Shown here in pieces: positions 8,586-16,805 of a stretch of 64,000 nt of DNA (positions within the stretch are counted from its first letter, which is position 1; each line of letters begins with the position of its first letter). Both the position numbers and the translations under genes were made by a program. Under the pieces are notes generated by a model. The model saw only the letters and a list, made by a program, of their open reading frames with translations, ran no database searches and was not told the DNA's origin. The stretch is from an uncultured Anaerolineae bacterium. GTDB taxonomy: Bacteria; Chloroflexota; Anaerolineae; Promineifilales; Promineifilaceae. The stretch lies in assembly GCA_905479495.1 (NCBI GenBank), contig CAJQMR010000005.1, forward strand, positions 62,001 through 126,000, in the 5' to 3' direction.

Positions 8586-9917
8586 TCAGAGCAACAACTC
8601 AGCCTCATACGGATAATGCGACAGCAACTCGTAACCGTCCGGCGTAATCAGCACCTGATCCTCCAGCTTCACGCCAGGGCCACCTTCCCAACGACCCACG
8701 TAGCTTTCCGCGCACAGGACCATGCCCGGTTCCAGCACACCGTCGTAACTGAGCGCATTCCAGTTCCAGGGGTAGGGCACATCGGGATACTCATCGCACA
8801 AGCCCACGCCGTGGTACAGGCAGGAGTAGTAGCGAAATTGATCTTTGGGATAGACAACGGCCGTATGGCTAAGCTCTTTAAAAGTGACACCAGGGCGCAG
8901 GATTTCTGTGTTTTTGCGTACCTGCTCATAAGCCATCGTGTAAATCTCTTTTTGTTCAGGAGTGGGATCGCCATCGCCACACAGCCAGGTGCGCGAAATA
9001 TCCACACAGATGCCGTAGGTGCCAATCAGATCGGTGTCAAAACCCATCAGCTCGCCCGCCTGCATTTTGCGGCTGCTGCACTCCTGGAACCAGGGATTGG
9101 CGCGCGGGCCAGCCGCCAGCAGCCGCGTCTCGATCCACTCCCCGCCGCGAGCAATATTTTCCGCATGCAGGTAGCTCCACAACCGCTGCTCCGTCACACC
9201 CGGCTGGAAATGCTGGCGCATGATGTCAATCGAATGGTCACAGGCCACAATCGCCCGGCGCATCGCCTTGATTTCTTCCTCATGCTTGATCAGCCGCGCC
9301 CGCTCCATTATCTCTTCGCCGTTTTTGATTTCCAGCCCGTGCGCTTCCAGGGCATGAATGCCGGTCGCCGTAGCATGATCCAGCGCCAGGCGCTTGTTGC
9401 CCCCACCATATTTTTCCACCAAATCAGCAATTTCGGCTGCCCAAACGGCCGCTTTACCCTCATAATGTTCCCCCGCGCCAAAATAATAATGGCTGGTCGC
9501 CGGGCGCACTTCGGTGATGAGCGGATTGTGGTCGCTGAGAAACTCGCAGCCGTGGAACTCAAAAATGATGACCGGCCCTTCTGTAGCGACAAAAGCGTAG
9601 CGGGCGGCGTTGTGGGTGATCCACAGCTGCATGTTGGTGCTGTCTGTGGCATAGCGGGTGTTGAGCGGATCGTAAAGCAAAATGCCTGCGTAATCGAAGG
9701 CGCGCAGCTGTTCACGCACCCGATCCAGCCGGTACTGCCGGATCACCTGCAAATCGGGCGCGGGCAGCCCCACCACGGCCCATTCGGACTCGGCCAGTTC
9801 GCCGGGGCCAAGCACCTGCATGTGCAAGCTTTGGGCGTATTCAATCGTTTCTGCTGAGGGCTGCTGCAAAGCACTGATCTTCGAGCGATGTTTGCCAACG
9901 ATGGAAGGGGTCGTCAT
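8586..9917 (-). CDS. dddP: M24-family metalloenzyme, DddP-like (candidate DMSP lyase)
   Basis: 443 residues with a creatinase-like N-terminal domain and an M24 pita-bread C-terminal domain. It resembles the DMSP lyase DddP more than prolidases. Recognisable stretches are DPLNTRYATDSTNMQLW (83-99), HAENIARGGEWIETRLL and FDTDLIGTYGICVDISRTW (293-311). From memory of Ruegeria DddP, the metal ligands correspond to D294, D296, D306, H369, E404 and E419. The catalytic base Asp corresponds to D375 in HGVGLCDE. All are present. DddP cleaves dimethylsulfoniopropionate to DMS and acrylate; activity here is inferred. ATG 9917 has AAGGAG upstream. Alternative: an M24 peptidase of unknown substrate. Confidence 0.72.
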   Translation of the reverse strand: MTTPSIVGKHRSKISALQQPSAETIEYAQSLHMQVLGPGELAESEWAVVGLPAPDLQVIRQYRLDRVREQLRAFDYAGILLYDPLNTRYATDSTNMQLWITHNAARYAFVATEGPVIIFEFHGCEFLSDHNPLITEVRPATSHYYFGAGEHYEGKAAVWAAEIADLVEKYGGGNKRLALDHATATGIHALEAHGLEIKNGEEIMERARLIKHEEEIKAMRRAIVACDHSIDIMRQHFQPGVTEQRLWSYLHAENIARGGEWIETRLLAAGPRANPWFQECSSRKMQAGELMGFDTDLIGTYGICVDISRTWLCGDGDPTPEQKEIYTMAYEQVRKNTEILRPGVTFKELSHTAVVYPKDQFRYYSCLYHGVGLCDEYPDVPYPWNWNALSYDGVLEPGMVLCAESYVGRWEGGPGVKLEDQVLITPDGYELLSHYPYEAELLL

Positions 9918-10177
9918 ATTGAACTCCTTGTTTGTCACCCAGTTTCTTTGAAAAAGAAATTTGGGCCGCAGATGAACGCTGGTTTGCACAAAGGTTTGGT
10001 TGAGAGGGGGGTGCGGTGTTGGGGAAAATTATACGGGAGGTACGGCCGTTCCTCCAACCCCACCCCGTACTAAAGTCACCTTCAACACGGCCGTTTCCTA
10101 CCGCACAATATCCTATGGAGAATGCAGAATAGGCGACCCGCGTGAAGAACGGCCGTCGCAAAGGAAAATGCAGCATA
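9918..10177. other. Divergent intergenic region with second 45-base repeat copy
   Basis: Holds ACGGCCGT at about 10042, 10087 and 10150. A segment at 10063-10110 closely matches 6125-6171 (shared core CCTTCAACACGGCCGTTTC). The site near 10042 sits inside a longer palindrome, GGAGGTACGGCCGTTCCTCC. No gene seen. It separates the DddP-like gene from the secreted beta-helix gene and must carry both promoters. Confidence 0.55.
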
Positions 10178-12106
10178 ATGAAACAATCGAGTAAATCTAA
10201 ATCCCGTTCAGGAATAATTTCCCCTTCAAATAAACGATTATCCGGTGAAATTGGCGTCTTGCTGGTTTTACTGCTCATTTTGGCCATGCTGTTAGCAACT
10301 AAATCAGCCAAAGGTGCAGGTACCGTCGGCAGTGGCACGCCCGGCAGTTGTACCGAAGCGGCGCTCAATGTAGCCCTTTCTGGCGGCGGCAGCATCAGCT
10401 TCAACTGCGGCGGCAGCCTCACCATTACCCTCACCAGCCAGAAAACGATCAACAATAACACCACGATCGACGGCGGTGGGCAAATCACGCTCAGCGGCGG
10501 CAACAGCACCCGCCTCTTTAATTTGCAAAACGGAGCGAACCTGACGTTGCAAAACATCACCTTGCAAAACGGCAGCAGCAGCAGCGATGGCGGGGCCATT
10601 TATGTGGAGCGGCTCAGCACCCTCACCCTGACCAACAGCGCCATCAACAACTCCACTGCGCCCAACGGCGGCGCAATTGCCCTTAATGGCTGGGGGTCCA
10701 GCGACCCCGGCGGCACGCTCATCGTCACAGACAGCAGCTTTAGCGGGAATAGTTCCACGGCAGGGGCCATTCCCGGCGGGGGCAACGGCGGCGGCGCCCT
10801 GTACATCACGGGTGGCTCGACGGCCACCGTGAGCGGCAGCACCTTCAGCAACAATAGTTCCGTCAACGGCGGCGGCATTCACATTTTGGGGGCCAATCTC
10901 ACCGTGAGCGACACAACGTTTAGCGGCAACGTGGCCAACAACAGCGCTGGCGGCGGCGGTGGCGGGGCCATTTATGTGGATGGCACCAAAAACCATAGCG
11001 GCACGATTGATATTTCCAATAGCACCTTCAGCAACAACCAGAGCAACCAGCTGGGTGGAGCCATTTTCAGCTTCCCCGAAGGCACAGGCAGCACCCTCAT
11101 TGACCAATCGTTATTTGACGGCAACTCAGCCACCGGCAGTGGGCAAGGCGGGGCAATTTATCATCAGAGCGCCACCAAAAATGGACCATTGAGCATTAAC
11201 ACCAGCACCTTCATGAACAACAACGCCCACGCCACCGACGGCAGTGCCAGTTCTGGCGGGGCACTCTGGCTGCTGGATGCTCCAGTCACAATTACCAACA
11301 GTACGTTTGACGGTAACGATGCCACCACCCCTATCCCCCTTGAACCGGACGATTGGCAGCGTGGGTTCGGCGGCGCTATCCGTACCAGCAACAACACAAC
11401 CATTGTAAACAGCACAATTGTGAATAACACGGCAGGTTTTGTTGGCGGGGCCATTGCGGGGCCAGCCACGGTGCGCAACACAATCATCGCCAACAATGAT
11501 GGCGACAATCCCTGGGATATTCAGGAAAACTGTACAGACGAGCTAACCAACAGCGGCAACAATATTCAATTTCCGCAAAAAACGACGGGGAACTTCAATG
11601 ATTATGAATGTTTTGGCAGTCAAACGGCCGTAAATCCCCAGGTCGGCACAATTGGAGACTTTGGCGGCCCCACGCCCACCGTGCCGCTGCTGGCTAGCAG
11701 CCCAGCCATCAACGCAGGCAATAACTGCCCCACCACTGACCAGCGCGGTTTTGCCCGCAATGGCGTCTGCGACATCGGTGCTTATGAGTTTGGCGGAGGT
11801 TTGCTCATAAGCAGCATGACTCCTGCCTGGTCTGGCTTGAACAATGTGCAAGACGTCACGGTGACGGTGCAGGGAGCAGATTTTACGCCCAGCATGGTGG
11901 TGCGCTGGGACGGGGCCAATCGTACCACGACGTATGTGAATCAATTTATGCTTACGGCCGTTCTCCCCAGCACCGATCTGGATACCCTCGGCAGCTACAA
12001 TATCACCGTCTACGATTCAAGCCGCAGCCTGGAAAGCGACCCGGCCACCTTCACAGTGGTTAGCGAGCTGTATGAGACGTTTTTGCCGGTGGTGATACGG
12101 CCGTAA
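10178..12106 (+). CDS. Secreted beta-helix protein with choice-of-anchor Q and IPT/TIG-like domain
   Basis: 642 residues. A basic N-terminus and hydrophobic segment (about 28-46, VLLVLLLILAMLLA) act as a signal or anchor. A beta-helix of many GGAIY/NNS turns spans about 50-480. A choice-of-anchor Q region follows (SSPAINAGNNCPTTDQRG, then CDIGAYEF), and then a roughly 90-residue IPT/TIG-like Ig domain starting ISSMTPAWSGLNNVQDVTV. The extreme C-terminus is YETFLPVVIRP. It is probably exported and surface-attached. ATG 10178 has AAGGA about twelve bases upstream; an upstream GTG at 10142 is less likely. It shares architecture with 3750-5051 but adds the Ig domain. Confidence 0.88.
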   Translation: MKQSSKSKSRSGIISPSNKRLSGEIGVLLVLLLILAMLLATKSAKGAGTVGSGTPGSCTEAALNVALSGGGSISFNCGGSLTITLTSQKTINNNTTIDGGGQITLSGGNSTRLFNLQNGANLTLQNITLQNGSSSSDGGAIYVERLSTLTLTNSAINNSTAPNGGAIALNGWGSSDPGGTLIVTDSSFSGNSSTAGAIPGGGNGGGALYITGGSTATVSGSTFSNNSSVNGGGIHILGANLTVSDTTFSGNVANNSAGGGGGGAIYVDGTKNHSGTIDISNSTFSNNQSNQLGGAIFSFPEGTGSTLIDQSLFDGNSATGSGQGGAIYHQSATKNGPLSINTSTFMNNNAHATDGSASSGGALWLLDAPVTITNSTFDGNDATTPIPLEPDDWQRGFGGAIRTSNNTTIVNSTIVNNTAGFVGGAIAGPATVRNTIIANNDGDNPWDIQENCTDELTNSGNNIQFPQKTTGNFNDYECFGSQTAVNPQVGTIGDFGGPTPTVPLLASSPAINAGNNCPTTDQRGFARNGVCDIGAYEFGGGLLISSMTPAWSGLNNVQDVTVTVQGADFTPSMVVRWDGANRTTTYVNQFMLTAVLPSTDLDTLGSYNITVYDSSRSLESDPATFTVVSELYETFLPVVIRP

Positions 12107-12178
12107 TTAGCGAAAAAACGGGATAAGCAAGCCACCAAATAATCAAGCTTCCCCATATTCAAATCGCTTCAACTTTAT

Positions 12179-12228
12179 GTCAATACCCTTTGCCACTCAG
12201 GCAAATGGTATTGACATTTTATTTTTTT
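12179..12228 (+). terminator. Rho-independent terminator after beta-helix gene
   Basis: GTCAATACC and GGTATTGAC form the outer stem, with CTTTGCC/GGCAAA inside. The tract ATTTTATTTTTTT follows immediately. Confidence 0.85.
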
Positions 12229-12248
12229 GGTTATATAGTTCATTACAC

Positions 12249-12273
12249 GAGTAGTTAACCATGTAACTAACTC
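12249..12273. promoter_or_regulatory. Inverted repeat upstream of GntR operon, candidate operator
   Basis: GAGTAGTTA and TAACTAACTC are complementary apart from one extra base, spaced by six bases, about 90 bases before the GntR start. YtrA-type regulators usually repress their own operon through a palindrome in this position. Assignment is by position and symmetry only. Confidence 0.4.
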
Positions 12274-12362
12274 GGCTTTTCAGAAGTCGGTTAGTAAACC
12301 ACAGAGCATAGGTGCATTGCTAACAGCAAAAACTATCTGTGTTTTACTTTAAAGGAATATAA

Positions 12363-12734
12363 ATGAAACCGCAATTTGATCCAGATCGACCGATCTATTT
12401 GCAAATAGCCGAGAGCATTGAAGATGATATTCTGCAGCAAGCTGTTGCCGAAGAAGAGCAAGTTTTATCCACAAATCAGTTGGCGACGATGTACCGTATT
12501 AACCCGGCTACCGCCGCGAAAGGGCTCAATATGCTGACGAGTGAAGGCATCTTGTACAAAAAACGGGGCATTGGCATGTTTGTGGCCACTGGTGCCGTGG
12601 CCAAAATTCGAGCCAAAAGAAAAAAGGCATTTTACGACAATTTTATTGTCCCGTTGTTGAACGAAGCCAGCAATCTAGATATTTCCAAAGAGGACATTCT
12701 GGACATGCTAAACAGTGATACGGAGAACCAATGA
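12363..12734 (+). CDS. GntR-family regulator, YtrA subfamily
   Basis: 123 residues: an N-terminal winged helix-turn-helix (RPIYLQIAESIEDDIL through RGIGMFVATGAVAKI, about 9-80) and only a short helical tail, the YtrA layout. There is no large effector domain. Such proteins usually repress an adjacent ABC exporter operon and are relieved by cell-wall-active compounds. Its stop overlaps the next gene's start by four bases (ATGA), so the three genes are one operon. AAAGGA lies upstream of the ATG. Confidence 0.9.
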   Translation: MKPQFDPDRPIYLQIAESIEDDILQQAVAEEEQVLSTNQLATMYRINPATAAKGLNMLTSEGILYKKRGIGMFVATGAVAKIRAKRKKAFYDNFIVPLLNEASNLDISKEDILDMLNSDTENQ

Positions 12735-13612
12735 TGAGTCAGGCAACCATTCTAGAAGCAACGCAGCTTAGCAAAGCTTATGGCTCCATTGTGGCCCTAG
12801 ATGAAGCCACGCTTCGCTTTGAGGAAAACAAAATTTATGGCTTGTTTGGCCGAAATGGCGCAGGGAAAACCACGCTGCTTGATATTCTTTCAGCCCGCAT
12901 CTTTGCCGACTCAGGATATGTTCGCTGCTTTGGCAAAGATATTTTGACAAATCCAGAAAATATCAGCCAGCACTGCTGCTACATGCCTGAGAAGCATTAT
13001 TTTCCGGGTAGATTCAAGGTGCAGACGTTTTTAGCACATGCCAGCGCTTCTTTTCCTCATTACGATGAGCAGTATGCAGCCAAATTGTGCCAAACGTTCA
13101 ATTTGAATGTGGAACAAAAGTATGAGCAGCTCTCGCGAGGTTACCAATCTATTTTTCGCATTGTGCTGGGGCTGGCTGCCAGGGCACCGATCACCATTTT
13201 AGATGAACCAGTGCTTGGACTGGACGCCGTGGCCAGGGACAAATTTTACGGGGAACTAATTGAGACGTTTACCCAAAACCCACGCTTATTTATTGTCTCG
13301 ACGCACTACATTGAAGAGTCAGCAGACTTGTTTAATGAGGCGATTATCCTCAAAAACGGCAAGATCATTCGGCAAGGATCAGTTGATGAGATGGTGGCGA
13401 ATGTGTTTTATGTGTCGGGCAAAACAACACAGGTTGATACATTCCTAACCAACCAAACAGTGATTGGGCAACAGGTTGTGAATGGATTGAAAACGGCCGT
13501 TATCGAAGGTCCCCGCCCCCAACAATCTGTACAAGGTTTGAACTTCTCAGCCTTAACCATGCAAAATTTGTTCATTCATCTCACAAGTGATGAAGAAACA
13601 CGGGAACAATGA
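12731..13612 (+). CDS. ABC transporter ATP-binding protein
   Basis: 293 residues with Walker A GRNGAGKTT (40-48), Walker B ITILDEP (154-160) and H-loop STHY. The signature is an unusual LSRGY (134-138) instead of LSGGQ, as seen in YtrB/BcrA-like exporters. It energises the membrane protein encoded next, with which it overlaps by four bases. Probably a drug or peptide efflux or envelope-stress transporter controlled by the upstream GntR protein. The substrate is unknown. Confidence 0.92.
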   Translation: MMSQATILEATQLSKAYGSIVALDEATLRFEENKIYGLFGRNGAGKTTLLDILSARIFADSGYVRCFGKDILTNPENISQHCCYMPEKHYFPGRFKVQTFLAHASASFPHYDEQYAAKLCQTFNLNVEQKYEQLSRGYQSIFRIVLGLAARAPITILDEPVLGLDAVARDKFYGELIETFTQNPRLFIVSTHYIEESADLFNEAIILKNGKIIRQGSVDEMVANVFYVSGKTTQVDTFLTNQTVIGQQVVNGLKTAVIEGPRPQQSVQGLNFSALTMQNLFIHLTSDEETREQ

Positions 13613-14346
13613 AGATGAATAAAATTCTTTCCAACTTCAAATTCAGAATGGGCTACCAACGAAACTGGTTCTTGTGGAACCTGGCCATCTATTTCACGAT
13701 TATCCTTGTGGTTTTTTATGCACTCATCCAAACAGGCCTCATTAACAAAAGTGAAGGCAGCCTTGTTTACCGTATTTGGCTATTAGTCTTTTTTCAATTT
13801 GCCATGTCCGTCAGGTTCAAAGAGGATTTTGATTTCTTTTTGGCGTTTAGCAATACACGGAAGGAGATTTTTTACTCCTTCGCCACTGTCGGAGTTACCT
13901 ACAGCGTTCTCATCAGCGGCATCATTGTTCTGGAGAAAATCGTTATTGATTTTTTGAATGGTTGGCTGGGGTTTCAAAATGTTGTGGATCCGTTCCATTT
14001 CTTTGCGCCCTATGCCTCAGATAACCTCTTTTTGCTCTTCCTGTTTTTCTTGATGCTGTCAATTTTGACCACTTTTTTAGGGCTGCTACTGGGGTCTTTG
14101 TTTTATCGGTTTGGCAAATTGTTCCGGCTCATTTTCTGGGTAGTTATCTTCTTTATTTCGGCCATCTACCTGCCGCTGCTAATGTGGTCGTATTATCAGG
14201 AGAATCGGTTAACGGCCGTTTTCAGCAACATGGGTGAGTTTTTGGGAGGTTTCAATGTGCTGGCAAGTTCTGGTTATCTGCTGCTAATAGCGATTGTGCT
14301 GGGAGCAGCCGCGTTTTTAAACATGAGAAGACTACCGCAAAAGTAG
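13609..14346 (+). CDS. ABC transporter permease
   Basis: 245 residues with about six hydrophobic spans (for example YFTIILVVFYALI near the N-terminus and GYLLLIAIVLGAAAFL at the C-terminus). It lacks recognisable MacB or FtsX periplasmic domains. Overlap of four bases with the ATPase gene supports one complex. It completes the YtrA-like regulator/ATPase/permease operon. Sequence alone does not reveal the transported compound. Confidence 0.85.
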   Translation: MKMNKILSNFKFRMGYQRNWFLWNLAIYFTIILVVFYALIQTGLINKSEGSLVYRIWLLVFFQFAMSVRFKEDFDFFLAFSNTRKEIFYSFATVGVTYSVLISGIIVLEKIVIDFLNGWLGFQNVVDPFHFFAPYASDNLFLLFLFFLMLSILTTFLGLLLGSLFYRFGKLFRLIFWVVIFFISAIYLPLLMWSYYQENRLTAVFSNMGEFLGGFNVLASSGYLLLIAIVLGAAAFLNMRRLPQK

Positions 14347-14444
14347 CTCTAGTTCTCTAATTTTTACCCAATTATTGATAATTTAGTAGGCTGTGGACTG
14401 CCAGTTTGTCTGGTTGGTTACCGCTGCCAAAAAGAAGAAAAATC

Positions 14445-15551
14445 ATGACGACCTTAACGTCAACTGTACAGAGTAAAGCAAAAGATGAGGGGCGAGAAAC
14501 GGCCGTATCCACCCGCCGTCACGATGTCGATTGGCTGCGCACAATTGCCCTTGGCCTGCTCATCATCTATCACGCCAGCATCAGCTTCCAACCGTGGGGG
14601 TCGCTCATCGGCTTCCCGCAAAATAAAGACACGCTGGAAACGATGTGGCTCCTCATGGGCCTGATCAGCGTCTGGCGTATTCCCATCCTGTTTGTCATTT
14701 CTGGCATGGGCGTTCGTTTTGCTATGGAGCGCCGCGACTGGAAGCAACTGCTCAAAGATCGCACGGTGCGGATTCTCATTCCCTTTGTGTTTGGGATTTT
14801 TACCATCGTTCCCAGCTTCATCTACATCATTCTCAAGTTTTATAACCTGCCGCCAGAATACAAGGTTGAACCTGGCCATCTCTGGTTCTTGGCCAACATC
14901 TTTGTCTACGTGCTTCTGCTCATGCCCATCTTCTATTTCCTGAAGAATCGGCCTGACAACATCCTGTTCAAAGGGCTGGCTAAAATGCTAAATTGGCCTG
15001 TGCTCATCATTTTGGTGGCCTTGCCCTTGATGTTGGAAGCATGGTTGGTAAATCCAGAAATCTACTCTACGTATGCTATGACGGCACACGGATTCTGGAT
15101 GGGTTTGATCTGTTTTGCCGCTGGCTTCCTCTTCATTTCATTGAAGGATACTTTTTGGCATGCCGTTGAGCAGTCGCGCTGGTTCACCCTGCTCATTGCC
15201 TTCTCGCTCTACCTGGTTCGGTTTTTGGTTTACCTATTCGAGGGCGCACCCAATTGGATGACCGCTTTGGAATCCATGAGTTGGATGCTGGCCATCATTG
15301 GCTTTGGCTCCCTGCATCTCAACAAGCCATCCCAAAGCCTACGTTATCTCAACAAAGCGGTCTACCCGGTTTACATCATCCATATGCCCGTGCTATTTGT
15401 TTTGATGTACCTGATGTTGCCGCTGGCCCTTTCTCCCTGGACAAAATTTGCGCTAATGGTTGCTGGCACCTTTGTCATTTGCCTGCTGCTGTACGAATTT
15501 ATTCTCAAACGGATTAAATGGCTGCGTCCATTGTTCGGGATGAAAATTTAA
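14445..15551 (+). CDS. Membrane acyltransferase, acyltransferase-3 family
   Basis: 368 residues with about ten membrane spans. The N-terminal RHDVDWLRTIALGLLIIYHA (from about residue 25) is the characteristic start of the acyltransferase-3/OpgC group, with the catalytic-type His in YHA; RIPILFVISGMG follows. Members O-acylate glycans, glucans or antibiotics at the membrane. The start at ATG 14445 avoids a weak in-frame TTG at 14406; the Shine-Dalgarno is poor (AAGAAG). A strong hairpin follows the stop. The acceptor is unknown. Confidence 0.88.
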   Translation: MTTLTSTVQSKAKDEGRETAVSTRRHDVDWLRTIALGLLIIYHASISFQPWGSLIGFPQNKDTLETMWLLMGLISVWRIPILFVISGMGVRFAMERRDWKQLLKDRTVRILIPFVFGIFTIVPSFIYIILKFYNLPPEYKVEPGHLWFLANIFVYVLLLMPIFYFLKNRPDNILFKGLAKMLNWPVLIILVALPLMLEAWLVNPEIYSTYAMTAHGFWMGLICFAAGFLFISLKDTFWHAVEQSRWFTLLIAFSLYLVRFLVYLFEGAPNWMTALESMSWMLAIIGFGSLHLNKPSQSLRYLNKAVYPVYIIHMPVLFVLMYLMLPLALSPWTKFALMVAGTFVICLLLYEFILKRIKWLRPLFGMKI

Positions 15552-15571
15552 ACAACCAATCGGCACAACAG

Positions 15572-15620
15572 CTCACCCATCTTTACTAAACGACGCAAAG
15601 GTGGGTGAGTTTCATCTTTT
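15572..15620 (+). terminator. Hairpin terminator after acyltransferase
   Basis: CTCACCCATCTTT pairs with AAAGGTGGGTGAG (one mismatch) across a 12-base loop, followed by TTTCATCTTTTT. Confidence 0.75.
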
Positions 15621-15635
15621 TAGTACAGTCTCTCT

Positions 15636-16007
15636 ATGAACACAAGCAGAAAAATCAATCAGGCTGGTATTTTTTGGATTACGCCAGATGCAGCAAGTGA
15701 ATCCGAACTTGGTTATTACCAGCATCCTGATGTGGTTATTCAAGACAATGTACTGAACCAGAGCCGCCTGAACACAGTTGTTGTCTGCGCCTTGACATCC
15801 AACCTGCGGCAAGCAAAAGATCTGGACAATGTGCCGCTGGAAATAGGTAAGGCAAATTTACCCAAAAAGAGCGTGATTGTTGTGTCAAAGGTATCTTCGG
15901 TCAACAAAACGTTGCTTGGCGAGTACATTGGCTCTCTCACAGAACAGCGAATTAAGCAGGTTTTTGCAGGTAGGCAGTTTTTACAGAAAAGCTATTTTGG
16001 TCGTTAA
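15636..16007 (+). CDS. PemK/MazF-family toxin, apparently without antitoxin
   Basis: 123 residues matching the MazF/PemK endoribonuclease fold. The N-terminal AGIFWITPD is followed by HPDVVIQDNVLNQSRLNTVV, CALTSNLRQA, NLPKKSVIVVSKVSSVNK and GSLTEQRIKQV, which is the full order of conserved blocks. MazF toxins cleave mRNA at short motifs and are normally held by an antitoxin encoded just upstream. Here the upstream 84 bases contain only the acyltransferase terminator, and no small antitoxin frame is seen on either side. It may be regulated in trans, be domesticated, or be a leftover. No clear Shine-Dalgarno is visible. Confidence 0.82.
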   Translation: MNTSRKINQAGIFWITPDAASESELGYYQHPDVVIQDNVLNQSRLNTVVVCALTSNLRQAKDLDNVPLEIGKANLPKKSVIVVSKVSSVNKTLLGEYIGSLTEQRIKQVFAGRQFLQKSYFGR

Positions 16008-16179
16008 TTACGGCCGTTTCTCCCCTCACCCAACTCACAAAAAGAACACCTCACAAAGTTTGGATCGATAATGGATCGCGCTGCATGTAGACTGAAGCTG
16101 TCAAATACCCAAGCGCAATGCGGTACGGTACTGTACTGTTCCCACCGGTTGCGTACTTAGCCAATAAGGAGAAACAAAC

Positions 16180-16716
16180 ATGGCATCTGAATTACAACAA
16201 AAGAAGTGGGCCAACATGTTCAACATGTTCGATGTAAATGGAGACGGCAAAATCGAACAAACCGATTTTGACCAGTTCCACAGCCGCCTCTATGAAATGC
16301 GCGGCATTGGTCCAGGAGATGCACAATTTGATGAGTTGAACGGCCGTTTTGCGGGGTTCAGCCAGGCACTTCAGCAAGCCACAAATTCCAAAAGCATCAC
16401 CATAGCTGACTGGCTGGCCTTTTTTACCCACGTCGCGGCCTCACCAGAAATATACGAACGGGTCAGACCAATCTCTGAAGCGATTTTTAGCCTCTGGGAT
16501 TTAAATGGCGACGGACATGTTTCGCTCCAAGAATACCGCAAACTATGCACCGTGATGCGGCTGGATGAAAAATATGCAGACCAAATTTTCGCCAAGCTCG
16601 ATCTCAACCAGGACAAGCGCATCACCGTTGATGAGCTCATCACGCTTTCGGACGAGTTTTTTGTGGGGGATGATCCCGATGCCCCAGGTAATCTGTTTTT
16701 CGGCCCGCTAAATTAA
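16180..16716 (+). CDS. EF-hand calcium-binding protein (calerythrin-like), paralogue 2
   Basis: 178 residues. EF loops at 18-29 (DVNGDGKIEQTD), 107-118 (DLNGDGHVSLQE) and 141-152 (DLNQDKRITVDE, glycine replaced) are recognisable; the second hand, around 60-80, is degenerate. The tail DDPDAPGNLFFGPLN matches the paralogue at 6342-6893. AAGGAG stands about nine bases before the ATG. Probably a cytosolic calcium buffer or sensor. The two paralogues differ in which hand is lost, suggesting different calcium affinities. Confidence 0.9.
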   Translation: MASELQQKKWANMFNMFDVNGDGKIEQTDFDQFHSRLYEMRGIGPGDAQFDELNGRFAGFSQALQQATNSKSITIADWLAFFTHVAASPEIYERVRPISEAIFSLWDLNGDGHVSLQEYRKLCTVMRLDEKYADQIFAKLDLNQDKRITVDELITLSDEFFVGDDPDAPGNLFFGPLN

Positions 16717-16743
16717 GGTTGGTGGGGAAACGGACGTAAAAAA

Positions 16744-16777
16744 CCTGCCTAAAGCCAGCAAGTGGGTTTTAGGCAGG
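16744..16777. terminator. Hairpin between convergent EF-hand and GH4 genes
   Basis: CCTGCCTAAA pairs with TTTAGGCAGG across a 14-base loop. It sits between two converging genes and could end transcription from both sides. The T tract is weak. Confidence 0.6.
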
Positions 16778-16805
16778 GTAACCATTCAGTTTCGCAGCCG
16801 CTTGT

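Noticed and set aside
8616..9857. 413-codon plus-strand open frame opposite the DddP-like gene
   Set aside because: Antisense shadow of a conserved enzyme; no ribosome site or recognisable domain.
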